Below are positions 42,909 through 52,056 of a DNA stretch of 64,000 nt, in pieces (within the stretch, counting starts at the first letter, position 1; each line of letters starts with the position of its first letter). The notes under the pieces were generated by a model that had not been told where the DNA came from, searched no databases, and saw only the letters and a list, made by a program, of their open reading frames with translations. Origin of the DNA: Bryobacterales bacterium (lineage in GTDB: Bacteria > Acidobacteriota > Terriglobia > Bryobacterales > Bryobacteraceae); contig JADKID010000015.1 of the NCBI GenBank assembly GCA_016721425.1, positions 1 through 64,000 on the forward strand, written 5' to 3'. The position numbers and the translations under genes were made by a program.

Positions 42909-45440
42909 ATGCCAACTCATGCAAAAGCGCTCTGGCCGCTCGCCCTGCTTTCCGGGATCGCCCTCTGTGGCGCTGACTTCACCATGCGCGTCACCGATAG
43001 CGGCTACCTGGACACGCAGGGCCTCAGCGTGATCCTGTACCACAGCGCCTTTGACCGCACCTTTCTCGACCAGAAGAACACGGCGATGGAGATGATTCTC
43101 CACGGCCAGCGGGTCGCCACCAACGGCGATGTGCGCGTGCTGCGGACCCCGGAACAGTGGGACCCCGCCGCGACGTTCAAGAACCGTCAGGCGGACAAGG
43201 ACGGCAACCGCCTCACTGCGCAGTTGTCTTATCCCGAATACCAGTTCGACTACCGGCTGGAAGTGACCGCCGAGCCCGGGGGCGTCCGGGTCACCGTGCA
43301 TCTGGACAAGCCCCTTCCGGAAAAGCTGGTGGGCCACGCCGGCTTCAACCTCGAGTTCCTGCCCTCCGCCTATGCCGGCAAGGCCTTCGTCGTCGACGGT
43401 GCGGCCGCCGGTATGTTCCCCCGGACGCCCCGCGACCCCATGGTGAAGTTGTGGCCGCCCGTTGGCGAGCCTGGGCGGCTACCCTACCAGCAGGAGTGGG
43501 ATGAGGCCAGAGGGTTCATGCAGCCCCAGCCCTTCGCCACCGGCAAAGCGATTACCCTGGCCGCCGATGATGCCCAGTATCGCGTCCGTGTCGTTTCTGA
43601 TTCCGGGCCGCTGGAGTTGTATGACGGTCGCAACCGGGCCCAGAACGGATGGTTTGTCCTCCGCACGCTGATTCCGGCCGGGAAGGCTGAAGCGGCTCTG
43701 GTCTGGCACATCCGCCCGGACGTGATCCCGAATTGGACACGCCCGCCCATGGTGGCGCATAGCCAGGTTGGCTACGCGCCCGGCTACCCGAAAGTTGCCG
43801 TCATCGAGCTCGATCCGAAGTTCAATGCGCCCCGCAGCGCGAAGCTCCTGCGGCTCGGCGAGGATGGCTCCTACAAGCCCGCCTTCGAGGGCCCTGTCTC
43901 CGAACCCACGCCCTGGCTGCGATATACCTACGCCAAGTTCGATTTTTCCTCCGTCAAGCAGCCCGGCCTGTACGCAATTGAGTACGCCGGAGCGCGGACT
44001 GAGCTCTTTCCCATCGCCACGGATGTCTACGCCAGGACTTGGCAGCCCAGCCTGGACACCTACCTGGCGACGGCGATGGATCATGTGTCGGTGCGGGAAG
44101 GCTACCGGCTATGGCATGGTGTTTCGCACCTCGATGACGCGAGGCAAGCCCCACCCAACCGGCAGCACTTTGACGGCTGGTCGATGGGCCCGAACCTGGA
44201 TTCCCCGTTCAAGCCCGGCGAGCACATCCCGGGTTTGAATGTCGGCGGCTGGTATGACGCGGGCGACTTCGACATTCAGACGCGTAGCCAGTTCGCGACG
44301 ATCCAGGACCTGTCGCTCGCCTACCAGGAGTTCGGGTTGAAGTGGGATGAGCTCACGGTGGATTGGAAGGCCCGATCGGTGGAGATGCACCGTCCCGATG
44401 GGATTCCGGACACGTTGCAGCAGGTCAAGCACGGCGTGCTCCAGGTGATGGCGCAGATCAAGGCGGTTGGGCATACGTTCCCGGTAGTGGAGGAGCCCAC
44501 GCTCCGGCAGTACACACACCTGGGCGATGGCGCCTCCAAGACCGATGGCCGCCTCTACACCGAAAAGCTCGGACCCAACGAGGTGAACGGTAACTACTCC
44601 GGCGTCCCCGACGATCGCTGGGCGTTCACCACGAAGTCCGCAGGAATGCAGTACGGCTCGGTGGCGACACTGGCGGCGGCAGCTCCCGTGCTGAAGGGAT
44701 TTGACGATGCCCTGGCACAGGATTGCCTGGATACCGCCATTCGAATCTGGAACGACGAACACGCCAACCCGACGCCCGCCCCCAGCCGTCAGGGCGGATT
44801 CCCCGGTATGGGTGCGGTGGAGGAGTGGAATGCGGCTGTGCAACTGCTGATCGCTACCAAGGGCGGTGAGCCGTACAAGAAGCGCGTGCTGGAACTGTTC
44901 CCGACCGTGGTGCAGCGATTTGGCTTTGGCGGTTGGTCGGCAGTGCGCGCGCTGCCCTACATGGATGCGGCCTTTAAGCAGCAATTGGAAGCGGTAGTGA
45001 AGACATACGTAGCGCAACTGGACAAGGAACTGGCGGCCACCCCGTTTGGTGTGCCGCCCAGCCGCGGCGGATGGGGCGGATCCAGCGCCGTCCTCGATCT
45101 CGGCGTTCGGATGTACTTCCTGCACAAGGCGTTCCCTGAGATCGTGGGCAAGGACTACACGCTGCGTGCGGCGAACTACATATTGGGCACGCACCCGGTA
45201 TCCAGCACGTCCTACGTGTCCGGGGTCGGAGCGTCTTCCAAGGTGAAGGCCTACGGCAACAATCGGGCCGACAATTCGTTCATCGCTGGCGGCGTGATCC
45301 CCGGCTACGTCGTCATTAAGCCGGACTTCCCGGAGTGCATCGACGACTTTGGCATGCTTTGGTTCGAGAACGAGTACATTGTCGGGGTCGCCAGCCATTG
45401 GATTCTAGCTGCCAACGCCGCCGATGCGCTGGTACGGTAA
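42909..45440 (+). CDS. GH9-family secreted endoglucanase
   Basis: 843 residues from ATG 42909 (signal peptide KALWPLALLSGIALCGA). A beta-rich N-terminal region of ~280 residues is followed by an Ig-like CelD_N domain (~280-375, AHSQVGYAPGYPKVAVIEL) and the alpha/alpha barrel ~380-840. GH9 catalytic marks: GGWYDAGDFDIQ (Asp base) and FENEYIVGV (Glu acid), with LGTHPVSSTSYVSGVG and PDFPECIDDFG near them. Acts on cellulose, xyloglucan or related beta-glucans. First gene of the six-gene operon. Confidence 0.85.
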   Translation: MPTHAKALWPLALLSGIALCGADFTMRVTDSGYLDTQGLSVILYHSAFDRTFLDQKNTAMEMILHGQRVATNGDVRVLRTPEQWDPAATFKNRQADKDGNRLTAQLSYPEYQFDYRLEVTAEPGGVRVTVHLDKPLPEKLVGHAGFNLEFLPSAYAGKAFVVDGAAAGMFPRTPRDPMVKLWPPVGEPGRLPYQQEWDEARGFMQPQPFATGKAITLAADDAQYRVRVVSDSGPLELYDGRNRAQNGWFVLRTLIPAGKAEAALVWHIRPDVIPNWTRPPMVAHSQVGYAPGYPKVAVIELDPKFNAPRSAKLLRLGEDGSYKPAFEGPVSEPTPWLRYTYAKFDFSSVKQPGLYAIEYAGARTELFPIATDVYARTWQPSLDTYLATAMDHVSVREGYRLWHGVSHLDDARQAPPNRQHFDGWSMGPNLDSPFKPGEHIPGLNVGGWYDAGDFDIQTRSQFATIQDLSLAYQEFGLKWDELTVDWKARSVEMHRPDGIPDTLQQVKHGVLQVMAQIKAVGHTFPVVEEPTLRQYTHLGDGASKTDGRLYTEKLGPNEVNGNYSGVPDDRWAFTTKSAGMQYGSVATLAAAAPVLKGFDDALAQDCLDTAIRIWNDEHANPTPAPSRQGGFPGMGAVEEWNAAVQLLIATKGGEPYKKRVLELFPTVVQRFGFGGWSAVRALPYMDAAFKQQLEAVVKTYVAQLDKELAATPFGVPPSRGGWGGSSAVLDLGVRMYFLHKAFPEIVGKDYTLRAANYILGTHPVSSTSYVSGVGASSKVKAYGNNRADNSFIAGGVIPGYVVIKPDFPECIDDFGMLWFENEYIVGVASHWILAANAADALVR

Positions 45441-45456
45441 CCCTGGGAGACACACA

Positions 45457-46518
45457 ATGCGGATCAACCTGATCATTGCCCTCATGGCAACCCTCGCCCT
45501 GGCGCTGCCGGCGCAGGTGAAAACAGAAATCCCGCCCGTGGAGCCGGGCGCGAAGCCGGTAGCGGCGGAGCGCATCAAGATCCACGGCACATGGCTGGAG
45601 GGCAACCTGGAAGGCAACGCCGTCGATCGCGACGTCATCGTCTTTCTGCCGCCCAGCTACGCGAAGGAAAAGAAGCGCCGCTATCCGGTGGTCTATGCCC
45701 TGCACGGCTACAGCATCGGCGCCGAGCAGTGGTCCAAGGAGATCGTGGTCCCGCAGACTATCGAAGGCGCCATCGCCAAGGGCGCGCAGGAGATGATCGT
45801 GGTGCTGCCCGATTCCAAGACGGTCCACAACGGATCGATGTACTCGAGTTCGGTGACCACCGGCGACTTCGAGCACTTCATCACGAACGATATCGTGGCC
45901 TACATCGATGCGCACTACCGGACCATTGCCAAGCGGACCAGCCGCGGCCTGGTGGGGCACTCCATGGGCGGCTACGGGGCGAGCCGGATCGGCATGCGGC
46001 ACTCCGACGTCTTCGGAAGCCTCTACATCATGAGCCCGTGCTGCATGTCGCCTCGCGCCGCCGGACCGGCCAATCCGGCCATGGAGAAGGCGCTGGAGGC
46101 GGTGAAGACACCAGCCGATTCCGCCACCCTGAACTTCGGCCTGCGCGCCCAACTGGCCACCGCCGCGGCCTGGTCGCCGAATCCGAAGAATCCGCCGTTG
46201 TACCTCGACCTGCCCATGAAGAACGGCGCCGCACAGCCGGACGTTCTGGCCCGCTGGGCCGCCAACGCTCCTCTGGCTTTCGTCCACCAATACATCGGCA
46301 ACCTGCGGCAATACCGCGCGATTGCGATGGATGTCGGCGATCAGGACGGCCTGCGCATGGACGCGATCAAGCTGCACGAGGTCCTGGACACCTACGGCAT
46401 TACCAATGCCTTCGAGATCTACAAGGGCACTCACACCAGCGCCGTCGCGGTCCGCTTCCAGAACTACGTGATGCCGTTCTTCAGTAAGAACCTGTGCTCG
46501 GGCGGGGCGTGCCAGTGA
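45457..46518 (+). CDS. CE1-type esterase (acetyl xylan/feruloyl esterase-like)
   Basis: 353 residues from ATG 45457 with GGGAGA upstream. Signal peptide (LIIALMATLALALPAQ), alpha/beta-hydrolase EstD/CE1 fold: VIVFLPPSYAKEK, VVYALHGYS, nucleophile Ser in GLVGHSMGGYG, His near the end in IYKGTHTSAV. Likely removes acetyl or feruloyl groups from xylan side chains. Sixteen bases after the GH9 stop. Confidence 0.85.
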   Translation: MRINLIIALMATLALALPAQVKTEIPPVEPGAKPVAAERIKIHGTWLEGNLEGNAVDRDVIVFLPPSYAKEKKRRYPVVYALHGYSIGAEQWSKEIVVPQTIEGAIAKGAQEMIVVLPDSKTVHNGSMYSSSVTTGDFEHFITNDIVAYIDAHYRTIAKRTSRGLVGHSMGGYGASRIGMRHSDVFGSLYIMSPCCMSPRAAGPANPAMEKALEAVKTPADSATLNFGLRAQLATAAAWSPNPKNPPLYLDLPMKNGAAQPDVLARWAANAPLAFVHQYIGNLRQYRAIAMDVGDQDGLRMDAIKLHEVLDTYGITNAFEIYKGTHTSAVAVRFQNYVMPFFSKNLCSGGACQ

Positions 46519-47573
46519 GACATTTCGTACTCGCGATGGTGCTGGCGTGCGCGCCGGGGATGGCCCAGACAGGGATTGTCATCCAGCCGTCGATCGAGAA
46601 GCCCTCACACGCGAAGAAGCTCAAGGAGAAGGACTTCGCCGGGTATCTCCTGGTTTATTTCAAGGACCAGACGCAATCGGCCTACTTCGCCATCAGCCGC
46701 GATGGCTACACCTTCACGGACGTCAATCAAGGCAAACCGGTATTTGACGGCAAGCTCCTGGCCGAGCAAAAAGGAGTCCGCGACCCGCACATCACCCGCG
46801 GCCCCGACGGCGCCTTCTATCTGGCCATGACCGATCTCCACATCTTCGGCCAGCGTGCCGGTGTCCGGACCACCGCCTGGGAACGGCCCATCGAGCAGTA
46901 CGGCTGGGGCAACAACCGCGCGCTGGTGCTGATGAAATCGTGGGATCTGATCCATTGGACCCATTCCGATTTCCGTGTCGACAAGGCGTTTCCGGAACTC
47001 GGCGACCTCAGCGCCTCCTGGGCACCGCAGACCATTTACGACGAGAAGAACAAGCGGATGATGGTCTACTTCACCATCCGTTTCGGACCCAAGGAGTGCA
47101 AGATGTACTACTCCTACACGGACGAGGCGTTCACGAAGCTCGTCACCAAGCCCGAGCCGCTATCGGAGACGGGCGGCATTGACGGCGATCTCATCCGGGT
47201 GGGGAAGAAGTTCCACCTGCACTACGTTACGGACGCCAAGGTGCAGCACGGCGTGTCGGATCGCCTCACCGGCGGCTACGTGATTGAGCCCCGGCGGATT
47301 GATCCCGAGAAGGTGGCCACAGAGGCGCCGATGGTGTTCCAGAGGCTCGGCACTAAAACTTATGTGCTGATGTACGACGTCTACGGCGCCCGCCCCAACA
47401 ACATGGGCTTCAGCGAAACAACGGACTTCGCCGCGTACACAAACATCGGTCACTTCAACGAGGGCGTTATGAAGGGCACGAACTTCACCGCCCCCAAGCA
47501 CGGCGCGGTGACGTACCTAACCCTGGATGAACTCAAGGCTCTGGAAGCCTACTGGAAGGTCGGTGACAAATGA
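46515..47573 (+). CDS. GH43-like five-bladed propeller glycosidase
   Basis: 352 residues, GTG start overlapping the esterase stop. Signal peptide (FVLAMVLACAPGMAQ). Propeller motifs YFKDQTQSAYFAISRDG, GVRDPHITRGPDGAFYLAMTD (RDP containing the Asp), WAPQTIYDEKNKRMMVYFTI, and GIDGDLIRVGKKFHLHYVTD. Suggests arabinofuranosidase or xylosidase of GH43. Overlaps the GH51 gene by 4 bases. Confidence 0.82.
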   Translation: MRHFVLAMVLACAPGMAQTGIVIQPSIEKPSHAKKLKEKDFAGYLLVYFKDQTQSAYFAISRDGYTFTDVNQGKPVFDGKLLAEQKGVRDPHITRGPDGAFYLAMTDLHIFGQRAGVRTTAWERPIEQYGWGNNRALVLMKSWDLIHWTHSDFRVDKAFPELGDLSASWAPQTIYDEKNKRMMVYFTIRFGPKECKMYYSYTDEAFTKLVTKPEPLSETGGIDGDLIRVGKKFHLHYVTDAKVQHGVSDRLTGGYVIEPRRIDPEKVATEAPMVFQRLGTKTYVLMYDVYGARPNNMGFSETTDFAAYTNIGHFNEGVMKGTNFTAPKHGAVTYLTLDELKALEAYWKVGDK

Positions 47574-49714
47574 GAATCTACTGGCAATGCCTGCTGGCCG
47601 CGGCACTGGCTGTCCCTTTCGCGGGAAGCCTGAGGGCACAAATGGTGACGGCCGAAATCGACGCCACACGCAAAGCGCCGCCCATCTCCAAGCTCGTCTT
47701 TGGCGGCTTCATGGAGCCGGCCACCACGCGCGTCTGGGCCGAGATGCTCTATGACCGGAAGTTCTTCTTCGCCATCAACTCCAAGCCGGTTCCCGTCGCG
47801 GCGACAGGCGGCTTTGGCCGGCGCGGGCCGCAGCGCCGCTGGCTGCCGGTAGGCCCGGACGAGTTCACTGTCATGGACAGCAAGAAGGCCTATGTGGGCG
47901 AGTGGAGCCCGCGCATTCAGCTCGATGGCACAACGCAACGGGGCATCAGCCAGACCGGAATCTCCCTCCGCGCGGGGAGAAGCTACACGGGGCGCGTGGT
48001 GCTGGCTGGCGTGGCCGGCGCGAAGGTGGATGTGAGCCTGGTGTGGGGGCCGAAACCGGAAGACCGGCAGACGATTCGAATTCCGTCGATAACCGCCAAT
48101 TACGCCAAAGTTCCGCTGAAGTTCACGGCAAAGGCGGATTCCACCGAGGGCCGTTTTGAAATCGTAGCCACCGGCAGCGGCGCACTGCATGTTGGAGCCG
48201 TCTCCCTGATGCCGGCAGACAACGTCTCGGGATTCAACGCCGGGACGATCCGTCTGCTCAAGCAGCAGGGCATCGAGATCGCGCGCTGGCCGGGCGGCAA
48301 CTTCGTCTCCGCCTACGACTGGCGGGACGGGCTCGGCGATGCCGACCGGCGTCCGCCCCGCCGCGAACTCGCCTGGAACGGTATGGAGCCCAACGATATG
48401 GGCATCGACGATTTCATGACCTTCTGCCGGTTGATTGGCGCGGAGCCCTACCTTGCGGTCAACACCGGGCTTGGCGACGCGCACTCTGCCGCTGAGGAAG
48501 TGGAATACGTCAACGGCCCGGCCACCAGCCGCCTGGGGCAGTGGCGTGCCCGGAATGGCCACCCGGCGCCATACGGTGTCAAGATCTGGGGCATCGGCAA
48601 CGAAATGTACGGACCCTGGCAGTGGGGGCACATGGACGTGACCCAATACCCGGAGAAGCACAATCAGTTTGTCAAAGCGATGCGTAAGGTCGATCCCTCC
48701 ATCAAGGTGATCGCCTCCAGCGCCACGCCCGAGGAACTGTCCTGGACCTACATTGAGAACCGGCAGCTTGGCACCTTCCCGGAGCGCGCCCCGGAGACCG
48801 ACAAGGTGCCGTTCGCATTCGGCACGAAGCACGATTGGACCGGCGCACTGCTGGCCCAATCCGCCGACTACATCGACTACCTGGGCGAGCATTTCTACGG
48901 CTATCCCAACCTGGTGATCGACGCCGCGAAACAGGCATTTGTCGAGGCCGACGATCCGCTCACCTCCCGGGTGCGCCGCATGTCGAACAAGGTGCAGATG
49001 AAGTTCGAGGCCTGGGACGAGTATCTGAAGCGGATGCCCGCGCTGAAGGACAAGAACATTCAGTTCGCCTTCGACGAATGGGCCCCGCGGAACCGTTTCG
49101 TGAACCCGGCATCCGGCCCGCCGGCGCAGGTGAATCCGATGCTGAATCCCATGACCAACGCTCTGGTCTACCACGAGTTCTTCCGGCACTCCGGCATGGT
49201 GGCCATGGGCGTGCACACCGGCGGCATGGGCATGATCGCCACCGACCCTTACGGCGACCCCGTGGGATTCCGCATGGATGGGCTGGTGATGAAGCTGCTG
49301 CACGACCACTTCGCCGGCGCGTCGCCGCTGGCGGTGAACGGAAACTCGCCGCAGCGGCCCATCAAGGGTACCGTGGCGGTGGATACCTCGGAACGCCCGT
49401 CCGGCAGTCCCACCTACCCGCTGGATGTTGTCGCCGCCCTCAGCGCCAATGGGAAAATGCTGGCGATCTCGATCGTGAATCCCAGCGATTCGGCGCAGGA
49501 GTGCGAATTGACCCTGAAGGGCGTTCAACCGGCTGGCGGAGCAAAGCTGCGGCAGTTGACCCCGGCTGGTGCCCCCGCCGTGCCGGCCACTGCCGGGCGC
49601 GGGTTCACCGTTGGCCCGCCGGCGACCATGGCCGAAAGCTCACTCCCGCAGGCTCCGCGCACGGTCACGTTGCCGCCCCACAGCATCAGCGTTTATGAAC
49701 TCGAAATCAGATAA
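47570..49714 (+). CDS. GH51 alpha-L-arabinofuranosidase
   Basis: 714 residues with signal peptide (LLAAALAVPFAGSLRAQ). FGGFMEPATTRVWAEMLYD start, a CBM-like insert (~105-225), then the (beta/alpha)8 barrel: acid/base Glu in KIWGIGNEMYG, nucleophile Glu in FAFDEWAPRN, and C-terminal jelly roll. Removes arabinose from arabinoxylan or arabinan. ATGA overlap with the GH43 gene. Confidence 0.88.
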   Translation: MRIYWQCLLAAALAVPFAGSLRAQMVTAEIDATRKAPPISKLVFGGFMEPATTRVWAEMLYDRKFFFAINSKPVPVAATGGFGRRGPQRRWLPVGPDEFTVMDSKKAYVGEWSPRIQLDGTTQRGISQTGISLRAGRSYTGRVVLAGVAGAKVDVSLVWGPKPEDRQTIRIPSITANYAKVPLKFTAKADSTEGRFEIVATGSGALHVGAVSLMPADNVSGFNAGTIRLLKQQGIEIARWPGGNFVSAYDWRDGLGDADRRPPRRELAWNGMEPNDMGIDDFMTFCRLIGAEPYLAVNTGLGDAHSAAEEVEYVNGPATSRLGQWRARNGHPAPYGVKIWGIGNEMYGPWQWGHMDVTQYPEKHNQFVKAMRKVDPSIKVIASSATPEELSWTYIENRQLGTFPERAPETDKVPFAFGTKHDWTGALLAQSADYIDYLGEHFYGYPNLVIDAAKQAFVEADDPLTSRVRRMSNKVQMKFEAWDEYLKRMPALKDKNIQFAFDEWAPRNRFVNPASGPPAQVNPMLNPMTNALVYHEFFRHSGMVAMGVHTGGMGMIATDPYGDPVGFRMDGLVMKLLHDHFAGASPLAVNGNSPQRPIKGTVAVDTSERPSGSPTYPLDVVAALSANGKMLAISIVNPSDSAQECELTLKGVQPAGGAKLRQLTPAGAPAVPATAGRGFTVGPPATMAESSLPQAPRTVTLPPHSISVYELEIR

Positions 49715-49723
49715 GGAGAACTC

Positions 49724-50929
49724 ATGAGATTCCTACTGCCGCTATTCCTCGTTGGCGGGCTGTGCTCCGGCCAGGGCGCCGGTGAGTGCAAACCCAATTC
49801 CCTGAATATTCCCGGCGCCAAGCACCCCTGTGTGTATCCGGACGGCCGGGCGGAGTTCCGCCTGACCGCGCCCGATGCGCAGAAGGTCCAGCTCCGCGTG
49901 GGCAAGAACTTCGACATGGTCAAAGGCGGCGATGGTGTGTGGAGCGTCACCACAACGCCGCTCGTGGTGGGCTTCCACTACTACACCTTCGCCGTGGACG
50001 GAGCCAACGTGGCCGATCCCGCCTCCCGGACCTTCTTCGGCAGCGGCTGGGATAACAGCGGCATCGAAATTCCGGAGCCGCCCGAAGTGGATTATTACGC
50101 CCACAAGAACGTCCCGCACGGGCAGGTGAGCCAGCGCTGGTACTACTCGACGGTTACCGCGAAGTGGCGGCGCTGCTATGTCTACACGCCGCCGGACTAC
50201 GACGCCGCCAAAAAGCGCTACCCTGTGCTCTACCTCATGCATGGCTGGGGTGAGAACGAGCAGGGCTGGCACACCCAGGGCCGCGCGGACCTGATCCTGG
50301 ACAACCTGATCGCGGAGAAGAAGGCCGTGCCGATGATCATCGTGATGGACAACCTGAACGCCGCCAAACCGGGTGAGGACGCAACAATCTTCTCGGCCCG
50401 CTGGATGTGGCCGCAGCCGCCCCCGCCGCCAGCCGGTACGCCAGCGGGCGCGCGCCCCGCCGCGCCTCGCGGCCTCGCCGGATTCACCGGCGCCACCTTC
50501 ACGGAGATGATGCTCACCGATCTGGCCCCCATGATCGAGAAGACCTACCGCGTGCTGCCCGGCCGCGAGCACCGCGCCATGGCCGGACTCTCGATGGGCG
50601 GCATGCAGACCTTCCTCACCACGCTCTCCAACCTCGACAAGTTCGCCTATATCGGCGGCTTCAGCGGCAGCTCGGGCGGCCGCGGGGGCGCGTTTGATCC
50701 GAAGACCTCCAACAACGGTGTCTTCGCTGACTCCGCCGCGTTCAACAAAAAGGTGAAGGTCCTCTTCCTGGGCATCGGCTCTGTCGAGGGCCCCGGCGCC
50801 AAGAACTTCAGCGAGGCGCTGACGAAGGCCGGAATCCGCAATACCTATTTCGAATCGCCCGGAACGGCCCACGAATGGCTGACCTGGCGGCGGTGTCTGA
50901 ACGACTTCGCGCCAAGGCTATTCCGATGA
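49724..50929 (+). CDS. CE1-type esterase with N-terminal CBM48-like domain (copy 1)
   Basis: 401 residues, ATG after AAGGAGAAC. Signal peptide, CBM48/E-set domain ~25-115 (YPDGRAEFRLTAPDAQKVQLRVG, GVWSVTTTPLVVGFHYYTFAVDG), esterase ~135-400 (VYTPPDYDAAKKRYPVLYLMHG, IIVMDN, Ser in AGLSMGG, His in GTAHEW). It has a Pro-rich insert (WPQPPPPPAGTP) of ~30 residues not present in copy 2. Acetyl/feruloyl esterase on plant polysaccharide is likely. Confidence 0.87.
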   Translation: MRFLLPLFLVGGLCSGQGAGECKPNSLNIPGAKHPCVYPDGRAEFRLTAPDAQKVQLRVGKNFDMVKGGDGVWSVTTTPLVVGFHYYTFAVDGANVADPASRTFFGSGWDNSGIEIPEPPEVDYYAHKNVPHGQVSQRWYYSTVTAKWRRCYVYTPPDYDAAKKRYPVLYLMHGWGENEQGWHTQGRADLILDNLIAEKKAVPMIIVMDNLNAAKPGEDATIFSARWMWPQPPPPPAGTPAGARPAAPRGLAGFTGATFTEMMLTDLAPMIEKTYRVLPGREHRAMAGLSMGGMQTFLTTLSNLDKFAYIGGFSGSSGGRGGAFDPKTSNNGVFADSAAFNKKVKVLFLGIGSVEGPGAKNFSEALTKAGIRNTYFESPGTAHEWLTWRRCLNDFAPRLFR

Positions 50930-52056
50930 GCCGAAAGCGTATGATCCGGCCCATCCTGCTATTGCTGATGGCGCCTCTGCTCGGCTGGTCCCAGCCAACG
51001 GCGGAGGGCACCCCGGCCTCTTCCAACGTTCCTAATGCGCAGTATCCGCGCATTCACGACGACTTGCGCGCCACCTTCCGCCTCACGGCACCCGGCGCGC
51101 AGAAGGTGCAGGTGTCGGTGGGCGGTGGCAAGCACGACATGACCCGCGCCGCCGATGGCCTCTGGTACGTCACCACGCCGCCACTCGTGCCAGGGTTCCA
51201 CTACTATTCCTTCAATATCGACGGGGCGAATGTGAGCGACCCGTCCAGCCATACCTATTACGGCACCGGCCGCGACGCCAGCGGTATTGAGGTGCCGGAA
51301 AGGGGTGTGGACTACTACCTGCCCAAGGACGTGCCGCATGGCGAGGTCCGGCTCCGCTGGTATCTCTCGAAGGTGACCGGCGCCTGGAGGCGCTCGTTCG
51401 TCTACACCCCGCCGGACTACGACACCAACACGCGCACGCGCTATCCGGTGCTCTACCTGCAACACGGCTCGGGTGAGGACGAGACCGGCTGGATCTTCCA
51501 GGGCCGCGCCAACTTCATCCTCGACAACCTCATCGCCGCCGGCAAGGCCAAGCCCATGATCATCGTCATGGACAACGGTTACGCCGCCACGCCCGGCAAA
51601 CCGAACGCCTTCGAAGACCTCATGATCACCGACGTGATCCCCATGATCGACCGCACTTACCGGACCATGGCCAACCGCGAGCAGCGAGCCATGGCCGGAC
51701 TTTCCATGGGCGGCAACCAGACGTGCCAGGTCACGCTGCGGCACCTGGACAAGTTCGCCTGGATCGGCGCCTTCAGCGGCACCGGCAATGGTCTCAGCAC
51801 CGCGCCCATCGATCCCAAGACCTTCATCGGCGGCGTCTTCACCGACGGCGCCGCGTTCAACGCCAAGGTGAGGCTGCTGTGGCTCGGGATGGGCACCGTG
51901 GAACCGAATCCCTTCCCGGGCGCCATCGGCGCTTTCCGCAAGATGCTCGACGATGCCGGCGTGAAGTACGTCTACTTTGAATCGCAGGGCACCGCCCACG
52001 AGTGGCAGACGTGGCGCCGGGATCTCAACGATTTCGCGCCCAGGCTATTCCGCTAG
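50926..52056 (+). CDS. CE1-type esterase with N-terminal CBM48-like domain (copy 2)
   Basis: 376 residues from ATG 50926, overlapping copy 1 by 4 bases. Signal peptide (ILLLLMAPLLGWSQ), CBM48-like domain (RATFRLTAPGAQKVQVSVGG, GFHYYSFNIDGANVSDPSSH), esterase with YLQHGSGEDETGW, AGLSMGGNQT and GTAHEWQTWRRDLNDFAPRLFR. Aligns with copy 1 along its whole length apart from the Pro-rich insert. Its end overlaps the convergent SSS gene by 12 bases. Confidence 0.87.
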   Translation: MSRKRMIRPILLLLMAPLLGWSQPTAEGTPASSNVPNAQYPRIHDDLRATFRLTAPGAQKVQVSVGGGKHDMTRAADGLWYVTTPPLVPGFHYYSFNIDGANVSDPSSHTYYGTGRDASGIEVPERGVDYYLPKDVPHGEVRLRWYLSKVTGAWRRSFVYTPPDYDTNTRTRYPVLYLQHGSGEDETGWIFQGRANFILDNLIAAGKAKPMIIVMDNGYAATPGKPNAFEDLMITDVIPMIDRTYRTMANREQRAMAGLSMGGNQTCQVTLRHLDKFAWIGAFSGTGNGLSTAPIDPKTFIGGVFTDGAAFNAKVRLLWLGMGTVEPNPFPGAIGAFRKMLDDAGVKYVYFESQGTAHEWQTWRRDLNDFAPRLFR

